Shown here piece by piece: positions 35,721 through 44,608 of a DNA stretch of 64,000 nucleotides (position 1 is the first letter of the stretch; every line of letters starts with the position of its first letter). The stretch comes from Halomonas sp. McH1-25 (GTDB lineage: Bacteria; Pseudomonadota; Gammaproteobacteria; Pseudomonadales; Halomonadaceae). The position numbers and the translations under genes were made by a program. Under the pieces are notes generated by a model, which worked only from the letters and a program-made list of their open reading frames with translations, was not told the DNA's origin and did not search any database. The stretch is taken from positions 186,001-250,000 of the forward strand of contig NZ_JAKRFI010000005.1 of NCBI RefSeq assembly GCF_022348165.1, given 5' to 3'.

Positions 35721-38003
35721 TCACTTGTAGGCGTAGTTGTAATAGCCATAGCCATAAGCATTGGCCGCCTTGCGCTCCATGGCATTGAGGATCGCTCCCT
35801 TGACCCTGACGCCTGCGGTTTCCAGACGACGCCTTGCCAAGTCGATCTCCTTGACCGAGTTGAGCTGGAAACGTGCTACCAACAGCGTCGTGCTGACGTG
35901 CTTGCCAATGATGGCGGCATCGGTGACGGCCAGGATGGGCGGGGAGTCGATGATCACCAGGTCATAATGCTGGTCGACGAACTCCAGCAGTTCCGTGAAT
36001 CGAGCGGTGTCGAGCAATTCGGCCGGGTTGGGCGGTGCAGCGCCGCGGGCGATGTAATGCAGGTAATCCATGCCATCGGCAACGCGAATCATCTCCTCCA
36101 CCGGTTGCCTATCACTGAGGATGTCGCTGAGACCACCATCGGGACGCGTGCCGAAGACGCTATGCAGATGCCCCTTGCGCATATCGCCGTCGATAACCAG
36201 GACACGTTGCCCCGCCTGTGCGCAGACCGCCGCCAGGTTGACCGTCACGAAGCTCTTGCCAATGCCCGGACTCGGCCCAGTCACCAGGATGCGATTGTCG
36301 CTACTATCCAACATGGCGAAATGCAGGCTGGTCCGCAGACCACGCAGGGCCTCGACCGAGATATCGGCGGGGTTTCGCTTGGCCAGCAACCCGGCAGTGA
36401 TCGTGTCGCTACGGCCATTCTCCCGACGAATGAAGCGGTTGAGCTTCTGCTGATCCTCGGATAACGGCACCGTGGCATAAACCGGCATATCGAGGTGTTC
36501 GAGCTCATCAGGCGTTTCGATGCCCCGGTTAAAGGCGGCGTGCAGCAGGACCCCCCCAACCGACACCATACCGCCCAGCATGGTGGCTACCAGCACGATG
36601 AATTTCTTGCCGGGCGCTACAGGTTCCGGGTACACCTCGGCCATATCGAGGATGCGCACGTTGCCGACAGTACTCGCTTCGGCAATCTGCATCTCTTGCA
36701 CCTTGTTGCGTAACGCGACGTAAATTTCCTGGTTCACTTCCACATCGCGTTGCATGCGCAGAATTTCCTGCTGCGTCTGGGGAAGGTTATTGACCTTTCG
36801 CTCGAGATTGACCTTCTCCTTGTTCAGCTGGCTTTTCTTCTCCAGCAGCGCAGCATAGGTCGGGTGGCTGGGCGTGAAGCGGCGCGAAATTTCCGCCTCG
36901 GCGAACTCCAGCTCATTCAATTGGGATTCAAGATTGACCATACGTTCGAGAATCGAGCTGGTCTCCATCGTCAGGTCTACGCTGTCTCGCTCGGTCCGGT
37001 AGGTGTTGAGCTTGTCCTCGGCGGAGCGCAGTTCATCGTGCACTGTCGGCACTTGACTATCCAGAAAGTCGAGGCTCTTGCGGGCTTCTTCCGACTGGCG
37101 CTGAATATTCTGGGCGACATAAATGTCGGCGACGGTACTCAATGTCGTGGCGGCCTGCTTGGAATCGGCCCCGGTCAGTGCCCAACTCAGAATGCCGGTT
37201 TCCTGGCCACGCTCGGTGACGCTCAGGCTGCTGCGCAAGTTATTGATGGCTCTCAAGCGACGCAGGTGCGTAAGTTCGAAGGTGGCACCGCGCGGGGCAT
37301 TGATGGCGGCTACCGTCAAGCCAACGTCGCCGTTCAGAAATTCCTCGTCCATGCCGACGCGACCTTCGCCTACACGCTGCTCTTCATAAATCAGCGCGTA
37401 GCGCTGGTCGTCGAGCACTTCAAGCGTGAACGTCTCGTCCAGATAGTCGTCGGCGACCGGCATGGCTTTTACATCGATCGTTTCACCCGACCAGATGTAG
37501 CCCCAGTCCAGGGAGAACTCGGGCAGCTCTACCCCCAGCCAGTCAAGAAATCCGCTGACCACCGGCAAACTCGCAACCTTGGCATGGTCCCAGTCGGTTA
37601 CGAAGGTTGGCCGCTCTACCCCTAGACGGTTCATGAAACCACCGACCAACGGCACTTGCTTGGGCTCCACGATAAGATCGAGATTGAGGATATCCACGGC
37701 ACGCCCCAGCACCATACGGGAGCGGATGATCTCGATTTCCGACTCCGAGGGCGGCTCCTTGCCCAGCAGGCTGGTGACTTCATTGAGCGGATTCACATTC
37801 TGCTGATCGTCCTCTATCTGAACCAGAGCGTCGGCCTGGTAGATAGGCGTGGCCAGCAAGGCGTAGACGATGCCGATAATGGCGAATAACGAGGTGACGG
37901 AAATGATCACCCACTTGTGATCGATCAGGATGCCAAGCGTACGCGCGAAGTCGATATCGCCGTTTTCCTGAGTCAAGCGGTTAGGAGACGGATTCTGTTT
38001 CAT
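35721..38003 (-). CDS. wzc: Wzc-like tyrosine autokinase / polysaccharide co-polymerase
   Basis: A 760-residue inner-membrane protein. The N-terminal Wzz domain has a first membrane helix (residues about 33-53, VIISVTSLFAIIGIVYAL), a long periplasmic coiled region (VNLESQLNELEFAEAEISRR) and a second membrane helix near residue 480. The cytoplasmic BY-kinase domain has Walker A GPSPGIGKS near 575, Walker A' VLVIDGDMRKG and Walker B LVIIDSPP. The C-terminus ends in a tyrosine cluster (YGYGYYNYAYK) that is autophosphorylated in this family and dephosphorylated by Wzb. It controls polymer length and export with Wza. ATGs at 38003, 38009 and 38045 are in frame; the last lies inside a hairpin, so 38003/38009 is preferred. 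Confidence 0.93.
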   Translation of the reverse strand: MKQNPSPNRLTQENGDIDFARTLGILIDHKWVIISVTSLFAIIGIVYALLATPIYQADALVQIEDDQQNVNPLNEVTSLLGKEPPSESEIEIIRSRMVLGRAVDILNLDLIVEPKQVPLVGGFMNRLGVERPTFVTDWDHAKVASLPVVSGFLDWLGVELPEFSLDWGYIWSGETIDVKAMPVADDYLDETFTLEVLDDQRYALIYEEQRVGEGRVGMDEEFLNGDVGLTVAAINAPRGATFELTHLRRLRAINNLRSSLSVTERGQETGILSWALTGADSKQAATTLSTVADIYVAQNIQRQSEEARKSLDFLDSQVPTVHDELRSAEDKLNTYRTERDSVDLTMETSSILERMVNLESQLNELEFAEAEISRRFTPSHPTYAALLEKKSQLNKEKVNLERKVNNLPQTQQEILRMQRDVEVNQEIYVALRNKVQEMQIAEASTVGNVRILDMAEVYPEPVAPGKKFIVLVATMLGGMVSVGGVLLHAAFNRGIETPDELEHLDMPVYATVPLSEDQQKLNRFIRRENGRSDTITAGLLAKRNPADISVEALRGLRTSLHFAMLDSSDNRILVTGPSPGIGKSFVTVNLAAVCAQAGQRVLVIDGDMRKGHLHSVFGTRPDGGLSDILSDRQPVEEMIRVADGMDYLHYIARGAAPPNPAELLDTARFTELLEFVDQHYDLVIIDSPPILAVTDAAIIGKHVSTTLLVARFQLNSVKEIDLARRRLETAGVRVKGAILNAMERKAANAYGYGYYNYAYK

Positions 38004-38042
38004 GGGCATTACCAAAGGGACAGGACGAAATGTTTGAGAACC

Positions 38043-38069
38043 CATGCGGGGAGTTCATTTCCCCGCATG
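38043..38069 (-). promoter_or_regulatory. Intercistronic hairpin between wza and wzc
   Basis: A perfect 10-bp stem (CATGCGGGGA and its complement, loop of about 7) lies in the 119-base gap between wza and wzc. No T-run follows in the direction of transcription, so it may act in mRNA stability or attenuation and set wza above wzc expression. Confidence 0.45.
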
Positions 38070-38122
38070 GCGTTTTCATGTGAGCCTTCAGGCCCGCAAG
38101 GGTGGGTTAGGTCGATTCAGGG

Positions 38123-39268
38123 TCAGAGATCCCGAATGTTCTCGTTGACTTCCGTCGCTTCGTAGATTGTGGTCAGAGACGGTAACAACAATCTCAGCAC
38201 TCGGTTCCAGCGGGCCAACGGTGCAGACGTGACGTAGACCACATCGGTCGGCTCGAGCATGAACTGAGACCCAAGCACGAAAGCTGCCGCATTGCTGGCA
38301 TCCAGTTGGTAAACCGTCGCATAGATATCACTGGGAATTGGATTGCGACGGATCACGAAAATACCCGAGGCATTGGCACTGCTTTCATCGATACCGCCCG
38401 CCTGTGCAATGGCAGCGGTCAACGACAGGCGTGTATTGCCCATTGCAAACGACGCCGGCTCAATGACCTGGCCCATGACGAATATCTGCTGGTTGCCGAC
38501 TTCCGGAACATGCAGGACATCGCCATCCTCAAGCAGAAGGTTCTGGCTAAGGTCACCATAAACCAGCATTTCGTAAACCGAGAGCGACGTGTCGGCGTTA
38601 TCGCGCGACAGTATGACGTCACGCCAGTTGGCCATGTCGGTCAGGCCACCAGCCTGGCTGATGGCATCAAGCACACGGAGGGGCACGTTGGTGATCGGGA
38701 ACTGACCGGGGGTGTTCACCTGCCCTGTCACGTAGGCCTTCTGGGAGTTGTAGGCCGCCACCTTGACGTCCACTTGCGGCTCGGCAATGAAATCCGCCAA
38801 GCGTCGCTGGATCTCGTTGCGCACGTCATGCACCGTGCGCCCCGCAACTTTCACTTGACCGACATAGGGATAGAAGATAGTGCCATCGGAATGCACGACA
38901 TTACCCGATTCCGCAGCGCTCCGCTCGCTACCGGCGGGAATGGTCAGTTCCGGATGGTCATAGACAATGATATTCAGTACATCGCCGCGACCGATGTAGT
39001 AGTCATATTTAGGTACCGACTCATCGGGCCTGGCATTATTGACCAAGGCCAGCGCCGCCGCCTCTCGCGTCGTGGCATTCATCTCCTGGACTAAATCGAG
39101 GGTGATAGGGAGGACCTCGACATTGACCTCGCTCAATGGATCGGCCTCGGTGTCATAATCGATGTGTCCCCCTGGCGCAGCTGCACAAGCAGACAACCCC
39201 ACCGCCAGTGCGATTCCCGCTACAGGCATGCACCATCGCGTACGGTGTTGCATAAGACGTGTTAGCAT
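38123..39268 (-). CDS. wza: Wza-like outer-membrane polysaccharide export lipoprotein
   Basis: A 381-residue export channel protein. The signal peptide ends in the lipobox LSAC (lipidated C28). The conserved PES motif segment is RGDVLNIIVYDHPELTIPAG, followed by FYPYVGQVKVAGRTV and two SLBB-type repeats (KAYVTGQVNTPGQFPI and QIFVMGQVIEPASFAM). It ends in a tryptophan-containing helix (LARWNRVLRLLLPSL) that forms the outer-membrane pore in E. coli Wza. The start at 39268 has GAGAG nine bases upstream. It is the first gene of block A, 206 bases after an ops element. Confidence 0.94.
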   Translation of the reverse strand: MLTRLMQHRTRWCMPVAGIALAVGLSACAAAPGGHIDYDTEADPLSEVNVEVLPITLDLVQEMNATTREAAALALVNNARPDESVPKYDYYIGRGDVLNIIVYDHPELTIPAGSERSAAESGNVVHSDGTIFYPYVGQVKVAGRTVHDVRNEIQRRLADFIAEPQVDVKVAAYNSQKAYVTGQVNTPGQFPITNVPLRVLDAISQAGGLTDMANWRDVILSRDNADTSLSVYEMLVYGDLSQNLLLEDGDVLHVPEVGNQQIFVMGQVIEPASFAMGNTRLSLTAAIAQAGGIDESSANASGIFVIRRNPIPSDIYATVYQLDASNAAAFVLGSQFMLEPTDVVYVTSAPLARWNRVLRLLLPSLTTIYEATEVNENIRDL

Positions 39269-39474
39269 TTTTATTCGCTCTCATTCCAAGAAGAAGGAAG
39301 GCAATGCAAGCAAGCCACCAAACCACACCGCTTGCGTTACCCAGCAAGGCTTATCCGTAAGCCACCGAGATAAGACCTCGTTTGTAGTGCGCTCGTAGAT
39401 ACAAGCGTTCTTTTCGGTTTTTTCTTTATCACGGCATGTTTCCTTACCGTCTCTTATTGCTTCCTTGGTTTTGC

Positions 39475-39497
39475 CACGCTACCGCCCGGAGGTTGCA
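39475..39497 (-). promoter_or_regulatory. ops/JUMPstart element in the wza leader
   Basis: On the minus strand 39486-39475 reads GGCGGTAGCGTG, identical to the E. coli ops site where RfaH loads onto paused RNA polymerase. TGCAAC lies 11 bases before GGCGGTAG, at the same spacing as in the second copy (61618-61640). The element is about 207 bases upstream of the wza start. It predicts antitermination across the roughly 22-kb block A. Confidence 0.85.
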
Positions 39498-39543
39498 CAG
39501 GCGCTTCCTCAAGCCATGACGACAGCGTTAACAAACTTACGAT

Positions 39544-39558
39544 AGTTACAATGTAACT
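39544..39558. promoter_or_regulatory. Palindrome upstream of the ops element (candidate operator)
   Basis: AGTTACAATGTAACT is a perfect 7-bp inverted repeat about one central base, some 60-70 bases upstream of the ops site in the direction of wza transcription, where a promoter or operator would be expected. Confidence 0.35.
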
Positions 39559-40137
39559 GTAGTGAAAACCAAACTTTCCACATCGATAAACTAGAACAAA
39601 CAAGATCGGTTTGTAAGGGATTGCGCCACTTATTTTTAAATTTAGTTACTAATAGCTAACAAGGTAATAGCTTCATGACCGCGAAACTAATCCGCAAAAA
39701 TCAATCAATTTAATCCTTCACTATCCTGGCGTACGCCAACGAAAATTTTCCGCTTATCCTCCAGACAGGATCATCGAAAAAGCGGATTGTTGCCTGCCCC
39801 TGTCCCAGACCAACGCGATTAAAACAACCTACTGTTTTTAAAACACAAAAAACCATACCACCCAATTCGACTGAGAAAACTTTCGCCAAGGGCGAGCTGG
39901 CAGAGGACTCACCTCGCTGTTGAAAAATGAGTAATCTCATCAAATACCCGATGGAACACTGCTTGTTTCTCATTCCTTTCCCTTTCGTCCTACTAATAAA
40001 CTTCCTTAACTGTTCGTGAGGTAACGCAACCTTGCTTTCATAGCGAAACTGCACTAAACCACTGAAAATTTAATATTTGGTGTTTTACCCTGATAAAAAA
40101 TATTCGTACTAATCTGATTCTATGACGAATTACGCTT

Positions 40138-40296
40138 TCACCATTCGATTACAATCACTTTATTAATATCCCGTTTTTTGAAATTTTCAGCTTCCATGGC
40201 TGCCCACTCCTGCCGGTTCCAAGGCTCTCCAGTGGTACTAGCTACAAGGGCAACGATGCGAAGGTGCACCAAACCCAGCCCAACCCATGCTGTCAT
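40138..40296 (-). CDS. Possible 52-residue membrane peptide or gene remnant
   Basis: A minus-strand frame encoding a hydrophobic N-terminus (MTAWVGLGLVHLRIVALVAS) followed by a polar, coding-like segment (GEPWNRQEWAAMEAENFKKR). The frame is open for 15 further codons upstream, also hydrophobic, before a stop, but no good start or ribosome site exists, so it may be the tail of a lost gene. No family is recognised. Confidence is low. Confidence 0.3.
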   Translation of the reverse strand: MTAWVGLGLVHLRIVALVASTTGEPWNRQEWAAMEAENFKKRDINKVIVIEW

Positions 40297-40532
40297 CCAA
40301 AAAATTACTTTGTAACGGAAGAGTATGCTGAACCATGTAAGCTATATCTTACAAAAAAATAAGTAAAAAGCTTACCCTTACGCTAGTATTGTTAACTATA
40401 CTTAAACGGATTGTGTTTTCGGGTAAGGACTGCCCGACAGGAAATCGGCAGGATGCCGCCCAAGGATGGGATCATTGCTTCGCTGCATGCGGCTGTAACG
40501 TAGTGTATAAAATACCCCAAGGAGACGACACG

Positions 40533-40733
40533 TTGACATCAACGTATCGAGTCGCGGCCGCTAACAGGCGTACCGATCCCACACGAACCGTAGACACTTG
40601 GTTAATCGTCGAAGACAACGACGGTACGATCCAAGCGACCAAGGAAACCTTTACTACCTACCAGAAAGCGCAGCTCCGTGTTGAAATTTTGAATAAGCAA
40701 TTAATCGCCGCTCGGATGCAGTCCCTATATTAG
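40533..40733 (+). CDS. Small hypothetical protein
   Basis: A 66-residue, probably cytoplasmic protein starting at TTG 40533, with AAGGAG eight bases upstream. The frame is open further upstream to 40389, but those codons look non-coding. The product reads TSTYRVAAANRRTDPTRTVD, WLIVEDNDGTIQATKETF and a helical end, a small alpha/beta pattern. No family is recognised. It is transcribed away from block A and toward the acyltransferase gene; a small hairpin (40785-40801) follows. Confidence 0.5.
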   Translation: MTSTYRVAAANRRTDPTRTVDTWLIVEDNDGTIQATKETFTTYQKAQLRVEILNKQLIAARMQSLY

Positions 40734-40784
40734 CCATTAAACTTAAGCCACTTGAAACCAAGCGTCGAGGCTCCCTGAATCTCA

Positions 40785-40801
40785 CATAAGGCAGCCTTAT
40801 G
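40785..40801 (+). terminator. Possible weak terminator of the small hypothetical gene
   Basis: CATAAGG/CCTTATG stem with a 3-base loop followed by TTGTTG, 51 bases after the stop codon. Confidence 0.35.
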
Positions 40802-40818
40802 TTGTTGAAGAGAACTCC

Positions 40819-40836
40819 GCGCCCCGCTTCGGGCGC
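40819..40836 (-). terminator. Possible stem-loop at the end of block B
   Basis: GCGCCC/GGGCGC stem 12 bases beyond the acyltransferase stop on the minus strand. It has no strong T-run, so it is a weak candidate. Confidence 0.35.
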
Positions 40837-40847
40837 CCTGCAGTAGT

Positions 40848-42851
40848 TCACCTGAAGATGTCAGTTTCAAACGCACTCAAGCCTACTGCGTTCATGATGA
40901 CAAGCTGGTTATCCTTACTCTTATCGACCTCTGACATTCTCTTGGCAATCTCACGGTAACTATTCGAACTAGTGAACGAGGTCGCAGCCATTTTGGATCC
41001 GTATACGCTAATATGCCCGTGCTGATCGAAGTTGTAGGGAATATTCTCCTCTGTCACTAGTGAAGGCGTGCCGTCGACTTGAAAAATTGAATCTCTATCT
41101 ACGAAAATAACATTTGAGAATTCCCTGGAAAATCTCTCAAGAGCCTTATTTGCTTCGACAGCATCTACATCCGCCACTTTGCTGAAGTTTCGTATATCAA
41201 AGTCAATGCCAAACAAAATGCTTCTGGCATACATATCCCTGACATTCACATCAAAATAGGTAGGCGTTGCCATTACAATGACAAGCTTTGTTTGTCTGGC
41301 CGCATAAGATATAGCATCATAGACACCATTAATTTGCCCCGAAGTATAAATATGTCTCCACGAACCAGACAAAACCACAAAATCGTAATTTCCGGTATTT
41401 TCAATAAAATACTTTCTATTTATCAAGCACTGCTCATAGCTTCTTGAATTAACGTCACCATAGATGACTTCATTAGTACTAGGGTAACACCAATTTGTCG
41501 TAATAGAATTTATTTCAGCTGAAATCGTTTTTCCAATATGGTCCCAAAATGGCCCATAGTGCCCAGCAAAAGAATCGCCAAATAACAATCCCTTCAAGGA
41601 AGAATTCCTTTCACCCCGTACGCACTCGAGGCCCTCGGCTCCGATAGTCAGTGCCTCATTATCGTTGACGTCATAGAAGCACCACCCATTAGTCATTCGC
41701 GGCAAGTCGAGCTTTTCCATAGTTGCATAGAACTCTTCGTTCATGCGCTGTGGAAAACCATGAAATAAAATGATTACCATGCCGAGCATAGCAGCCAAGG
41801 ATGCCGGCGCACCGATATTCAATATCGGTTTGAGAGCGCTGCGCGAGCTAGGTGTTTTCCGCTTTCTAGCCAGATTCTCGATAAAACTGTAAGACAGACA
41901 GCCCAGCAGGATAGATGCTCCAATCCCCATAGCTATCCAAATTACCTGGTTGCCCAAGCCGAAGTAATTTATCCAGACGACTAGAGGCCAGTGCCACAAA
42001 TAGATCGAATAGGAAGTCTTTCCCAGGAACTCAGAAATAAAGTTACCCGTTATCAGCGAGTCCTGCCGTGCCTGCAAGATAATCAGAGCGGTACCCAGCA
42101 CTGGCAGAGCAGCCAGCCAGCCCGGCCAAGCGGCTAGTGAATCAACGAAAATTGAACTGCCTATAATCAGTCCAACGCCTATCAACTCGAAAATTCTTTT
42201 ATACCTAACGCTGCTCTGCATAGGAAAGAGAAATACCAACGCCCCTACCAGCATCTCCCAGGCTCGGGTCGGTAATAGGTAGAAGGCATGGGTTGGCCAT
42301 CGGCCCGAGGCATAAACGGAAATAGCGAAAGAGAGGAGAGCCGCAAGGAGAATTATCCAGCGCAACTTATCTAATGATATAAACTTACGTAGCGCAACGA
42401 TAGCCAACGGGTATAACAGATAAAATTGCCACTCAACGGATAGTGACCAAGTATGCAGCAACCACTTCTCATGGGCCGCCTGTTCGAAATAACCGGCGTC
42501 TTGCGAATATATAAAATTCGAAACAAAGGCCAGGCTGCCTAAAACCTGCCTGCCCAGCTCTTCGTAATGGGACGGCAAAAGTAATATCCAGCCAACGAGC
42601 AGAACGACAAGGCAAACGCAGGCGAGCGCGGGGATTATCCGGCGAGCCCTGTCGAGGTAGAACCCAAGAACTGAAAAGCTTTCCTTCTTAATTCTGGAAA
42701 AAATAATTCCGGTCATCAGATAACCCGAAATCACAAAAAACACATCGACTCCAATGAACCCTCCCTGCATGCCAGGGATACCAAAATGGAATAGAACGAC
42801 GAGGACGACTGCTATCGCCCTCAAACCATTTATATCTCTCCTGAATTCCAT
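40848..42851 (-). CDS. OafA-type acyltransferase with SGNH domain
   Basis: A 667-residue membrane protein. The N-terminal acyltransferase-3 domain (about ten helices, residues 1-360) begins EFRRDINGLRAIAVVLVVLFH with the catalytic-type histidine and contains FIGVDVFFVISGYL and HTWSLSVEWQFYLLYP. The C-terminal periplasmic SGNH hydrolase-like domain has the nucleophile block LLFGDSFAGHYGPF and a late D-x-x-H-type element in NFDQHGHISVYG. Such OafA/OatA-like proteins move acetyl (or other acyl) groups onto extracellular polysaccharides. It is the last gene of block B. The ATG at 42851 has GAGG nine bases upstream. Confidence 0.9.
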   Translation of the reverse strand: MEFRRDINGLRAIAVVLVVLFHFGIPGMQGGFIGVDVFFVISGYLMTGIIFSRIKKESFSVLGFYLDRARRIIPALACVCLVVLLVGWILLLPSHYEELGRQVLGSLAFVSNFIYSQDAGYFEQAAHEKWLLHTWSLSVEWQFYLLYPLAIVALRKFISLDKLRWIILLAALLSFAISVYASGRWPTHAFYLLPTRAWEMLVGALVFLFPMQSSVRYKRIFELIGVGLIIGSSIFVDSLAAWPGWLAALPVLGTALIILQARQDSLITGNFISEFLGKTSYSIYLWHWPLVVWINYFGLGNQVIWIAMGIGASILLGCLSYSFIENLARKRKTPSSRSALKPILNIGAPASLAAMLGMVIILFHGFPQRMNEEFYATMEKLDLPRMTNGWCFYDVNDNEALTIGAEGLECVRGERNSSLKGLLFGDSFAGHYGPFWDHIGKTISAEINSITTNWCYPSTNEVIYGDVNSRSYEQCLINRKYFIENTGNYDFVVLSGSWRHIYTSGQINGVYDAISYAARQTKLVIVMATPTYFDVNVRDMYARSILFGIDFDIRNFSKVADVDAVEANKALERFSREFSNVIFVDRDSIFQVDGTPSLVTEENIPYNFDQHGHISVYGSKMAATSFTSSNSYREIAKRMSEVDKSKDNQLVIMNAVGLSAFETDIFR

Positions 42852-42936
42852 GGAGTCATACCTCAATCAAGCAAACCGGCCCACATCCATGTCAACTAAA
42901 AGCAAACAACGCTTACTCGAAAACTCAAAAAGACAA

Positions 42937-43968
42937 TCAACCAAAATGTCCTTGCAAGGAATCCGTTGCAGGCTGTATCCCTTTGTCGAGATCAGCCGTT
43001 ACCAATTTATGAGAAGAAAGCCTTTCAACCGGAAATGCAACGACTTTCAAATTTTCAAAACTTGAATTCACCGACTCCTCATCTGGGTAAAAACTCACCC
43101 CTTCTACCAACCCATGCGCCATCACCTTGAATTTGACGAACTCCGCCTTGTATAACAATTTAAACAAGATACTGAAAGAGTACCAGATCACCCCAAGAAG
43201 CGTTTTCCTGGATAGATATTTCCTCGCAATAAAAATCTTGTTTCTCACATGGTGACGATAAAACTTTACCCTAGCGGGGTTATCTTCATTGAGAATATTC
43301 TGAGCACCACTTTTTTGTCGAACATGCTGAACTTTACTTTTGCCAACGAGGAAACCAGGCCTGTCCTGGCTAATCCTTAGCGTATATTCGTAGTCTTCTC
43401 CCCAAATAAACATGGACGCGATAGGCAAGCCATGCTGTTTCAATACCGAGCGTGGAACGAGGATGGAAACGAAAGTAGCGCGCTGCACAGGAATTAGCCC
43501 ATGCTCTACCATCTCAGGCCAATTGCTATAGCCAATCTTATTTTGCAACCGACTCAGTTCAGGTGTATTGGTTATTTCATGGCTTTCTGTATAGGCGGTA
43601 GATAACAGGAAGCTGCGACCGATTTCCTTGTGTTCCAGTAACTCATCCGCTTCGATGAGTTGCTGCAATGCATCCGGCTCCGGAATGACATCGTCATCCA
43701 TCATCCATACGAAATCCGCTCCATTCTGGTACGCCAAGCGAAATCCTGCATTGAATCCTCCCGAAGCCCCAATGTTTTCGGATAGCACGTAGCCTTCCAA
43801 GCCAGGATATTCGGCATCGAGCAGCATCTGCCGAGTGCCATCCTGGCTGGCATTGTCAATGACAATGACGCTATCGCAAGGACGCGTTTGAGAATAAACG
43901 GCATCCAATGCCTTCTTAAGCAGATCCTTTCGGTTGTATGTCAGGATGACAGCAAACACCTTGCTCAT
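42937..43968 (-). CDS. Glycosyltransferase family 2 (GlfT2/rhamnosyltransferase-like)
   Basis: A 343-residue GT-A enzyme: VFAVILTYNRKDLLKKALDA, VIVIDNASQDGT, the GASGGFNAGF loop, the metal motif WMMDDDVIPEPDAL, and the catalytic-base region MFIWGEDYEYTLR. The GG(F)N loop and D-D-D-V are typical of the rhamnosyl-/galactofuranosyltransferase branch. A basic, amphipathic C-terminal third may contact the membrane. Ribosome site GGAG. Its place in block B suggests it uses the CDP-linked sugar made by the neighbouring genes, which is inference. Confidence 0.88.
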   Translation of the reverse strand: MSKVFAVILTYNRKDLLKKALDAVYSQTRPCDSVIVIDNASQDGTRQMLLDAEYPGLEGYVLSENIGASGGFNAGFRLAYQNGADFVWMMDDDVIPEPDALQQLIEADELLEHKEIGRSFLLSTAYTESHEITNTPELSRLQNKIGYSNWPEMVEHGLIPVQRATFVSILVPRSVLKQHGLPIASMFIWGEDYEYTLRISQDRPGFLVGKSKVQHVRQKSGAQNILNEDNPARVKFYRHHVRNKIFIARKYLSRKTLLGVIWYSFSILFKLLYKAEFVKFKVMAHGLVEGVSFYPDEESVNSSFENLKVVAFPVERLSSHKLVTADLDKGIQPATDSLQGHFG

Positions 43969-44023
43969 ATTACAACTCCAGAGGAAATTTTGTATGTTAT
44001 GTAACGTTCCTCATTTCCAGGTC

Positions 44024-44572
44024 TCAATAAAGGGGCTGAGAGCGATCTGCCAGAAGAGGCCAACTATTATCTTTTTCAGAGATAACGGTTACCGGGACAG
44101 GCCAGTCAATACCTAAACCTTCATCGCTATACCGTAGCCCTCGTTCAGCTTCAGGATGGTAAGCTGTGGATACCAAGTAGCTTACCTCAACGTCGTCGGT
44201 CAATGTCTGAAAAGAATGTGCGAAACCCGGTGGCACGTAGAGCTGATATCTATTCTTATCTGTCAACTCAAAAATCTGATGCTGCAGATAAGTCGATGAG
44301 TCCTCCCTAATATCTACGATAATATCCACAATCGCTCCCCGAAGGCACTTCACGAGCTTGGCTTCGCCATAGGGTCGTTGCTGATAGTGTAGGCCACGCA
44401 GCGTACCGCGCTGGGATGAAAATGATGTATTTTGTTGTACGAACTGGCTAATCAATCCATGCTTAGCGAATTCTTCTTGACACATGGTACGAGCGAAATA
44501 ACCCCTTTCATCACCACGTGGCTCCACTTCTATTAGCCATGCGTCGTTAAGTGTCGTTGGGTGAAAAATCAT
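44024..44572 (-). CDS. RmlC-like sugar nucleotide 3,5-epimerase
   Basis: A 182-residue cupin of the RmlC (dTDP-4-dehydrorhamnose 3,5-epimerase) family: DERGYFARTMCQEEFAKHGL, FVQQNTSFSSQRGTLRGLHYQ with the catalytic histidine, VDIREDSSTYLQH and YVPPGFAHSFQTL. Its neighbours make a CDP-sugar, not a dTDP-sugar, so it probably acts on a CDP-4-keto sugar; RmlC-like epimerases do occur in CDP pathways. It is therefore not named rmlC. The ATG at 44572 has GGAG upstream. It is 37 bases from the oxidoreductase gene. Confidence 0.87.
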   Translation of the reverse strand: MIFHPTTLNDAWLIEVEPRGDERGYFARTMCQEEFAKHGLISQFVQQNTSFSSQRGTLRGLHYQQRPYGEAKLVKCLRGAIVDIIVDIREDSSTYLQHQIFELTDKNRYQLYVPPGFAHSFQTLTDDVEVSYLVSTAYHPEAERGLRYSDEGLGIDWPVPVTVISEKDNSWPLLADRSQPLY

Positions 44573-44608
44573 CAATTTCTCCGTGAAAAGCGCATAGCAA
44601 GGCTGGCT

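Larger units (their letters stand above)
39269..40137. other. Leader and promoter region of polysaccharide block A
   Basis: A non-coding, AT-rich region of about 0.9 kb upstream of wza. It contains an exact ops element (39475-39486) and a 15-bp palindrome (39544-39558). One 114-codon minus-strand frame (39710-40054) begins with GTG but has no ribosome site or recognisable content and is not called a gene. Confidence 0.5.

Noticed and set aside
36750-37625. Plus-strand open frame of 291 codons inside wzc
   Set aside because: Antisense shadow of the Wzc periplasmic region; no ribosome site or family match.
39710-40054. Possible 114-residue gene upstream of wza
   Set aside because: GTG start without ribosome site, composition not clearly coding, no recognisable motif, and it lies in the expected promoter/leader region.
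44024-44572. Naming this gene rmlC and proposing dTDP-rhamnose synthesis with rmlA/rmlB
   Set aside because: It is in a different transcription block next to a cytidylyltransferase, and no rmlD is present in the window; a CDP-sugar substrate fits the context better.
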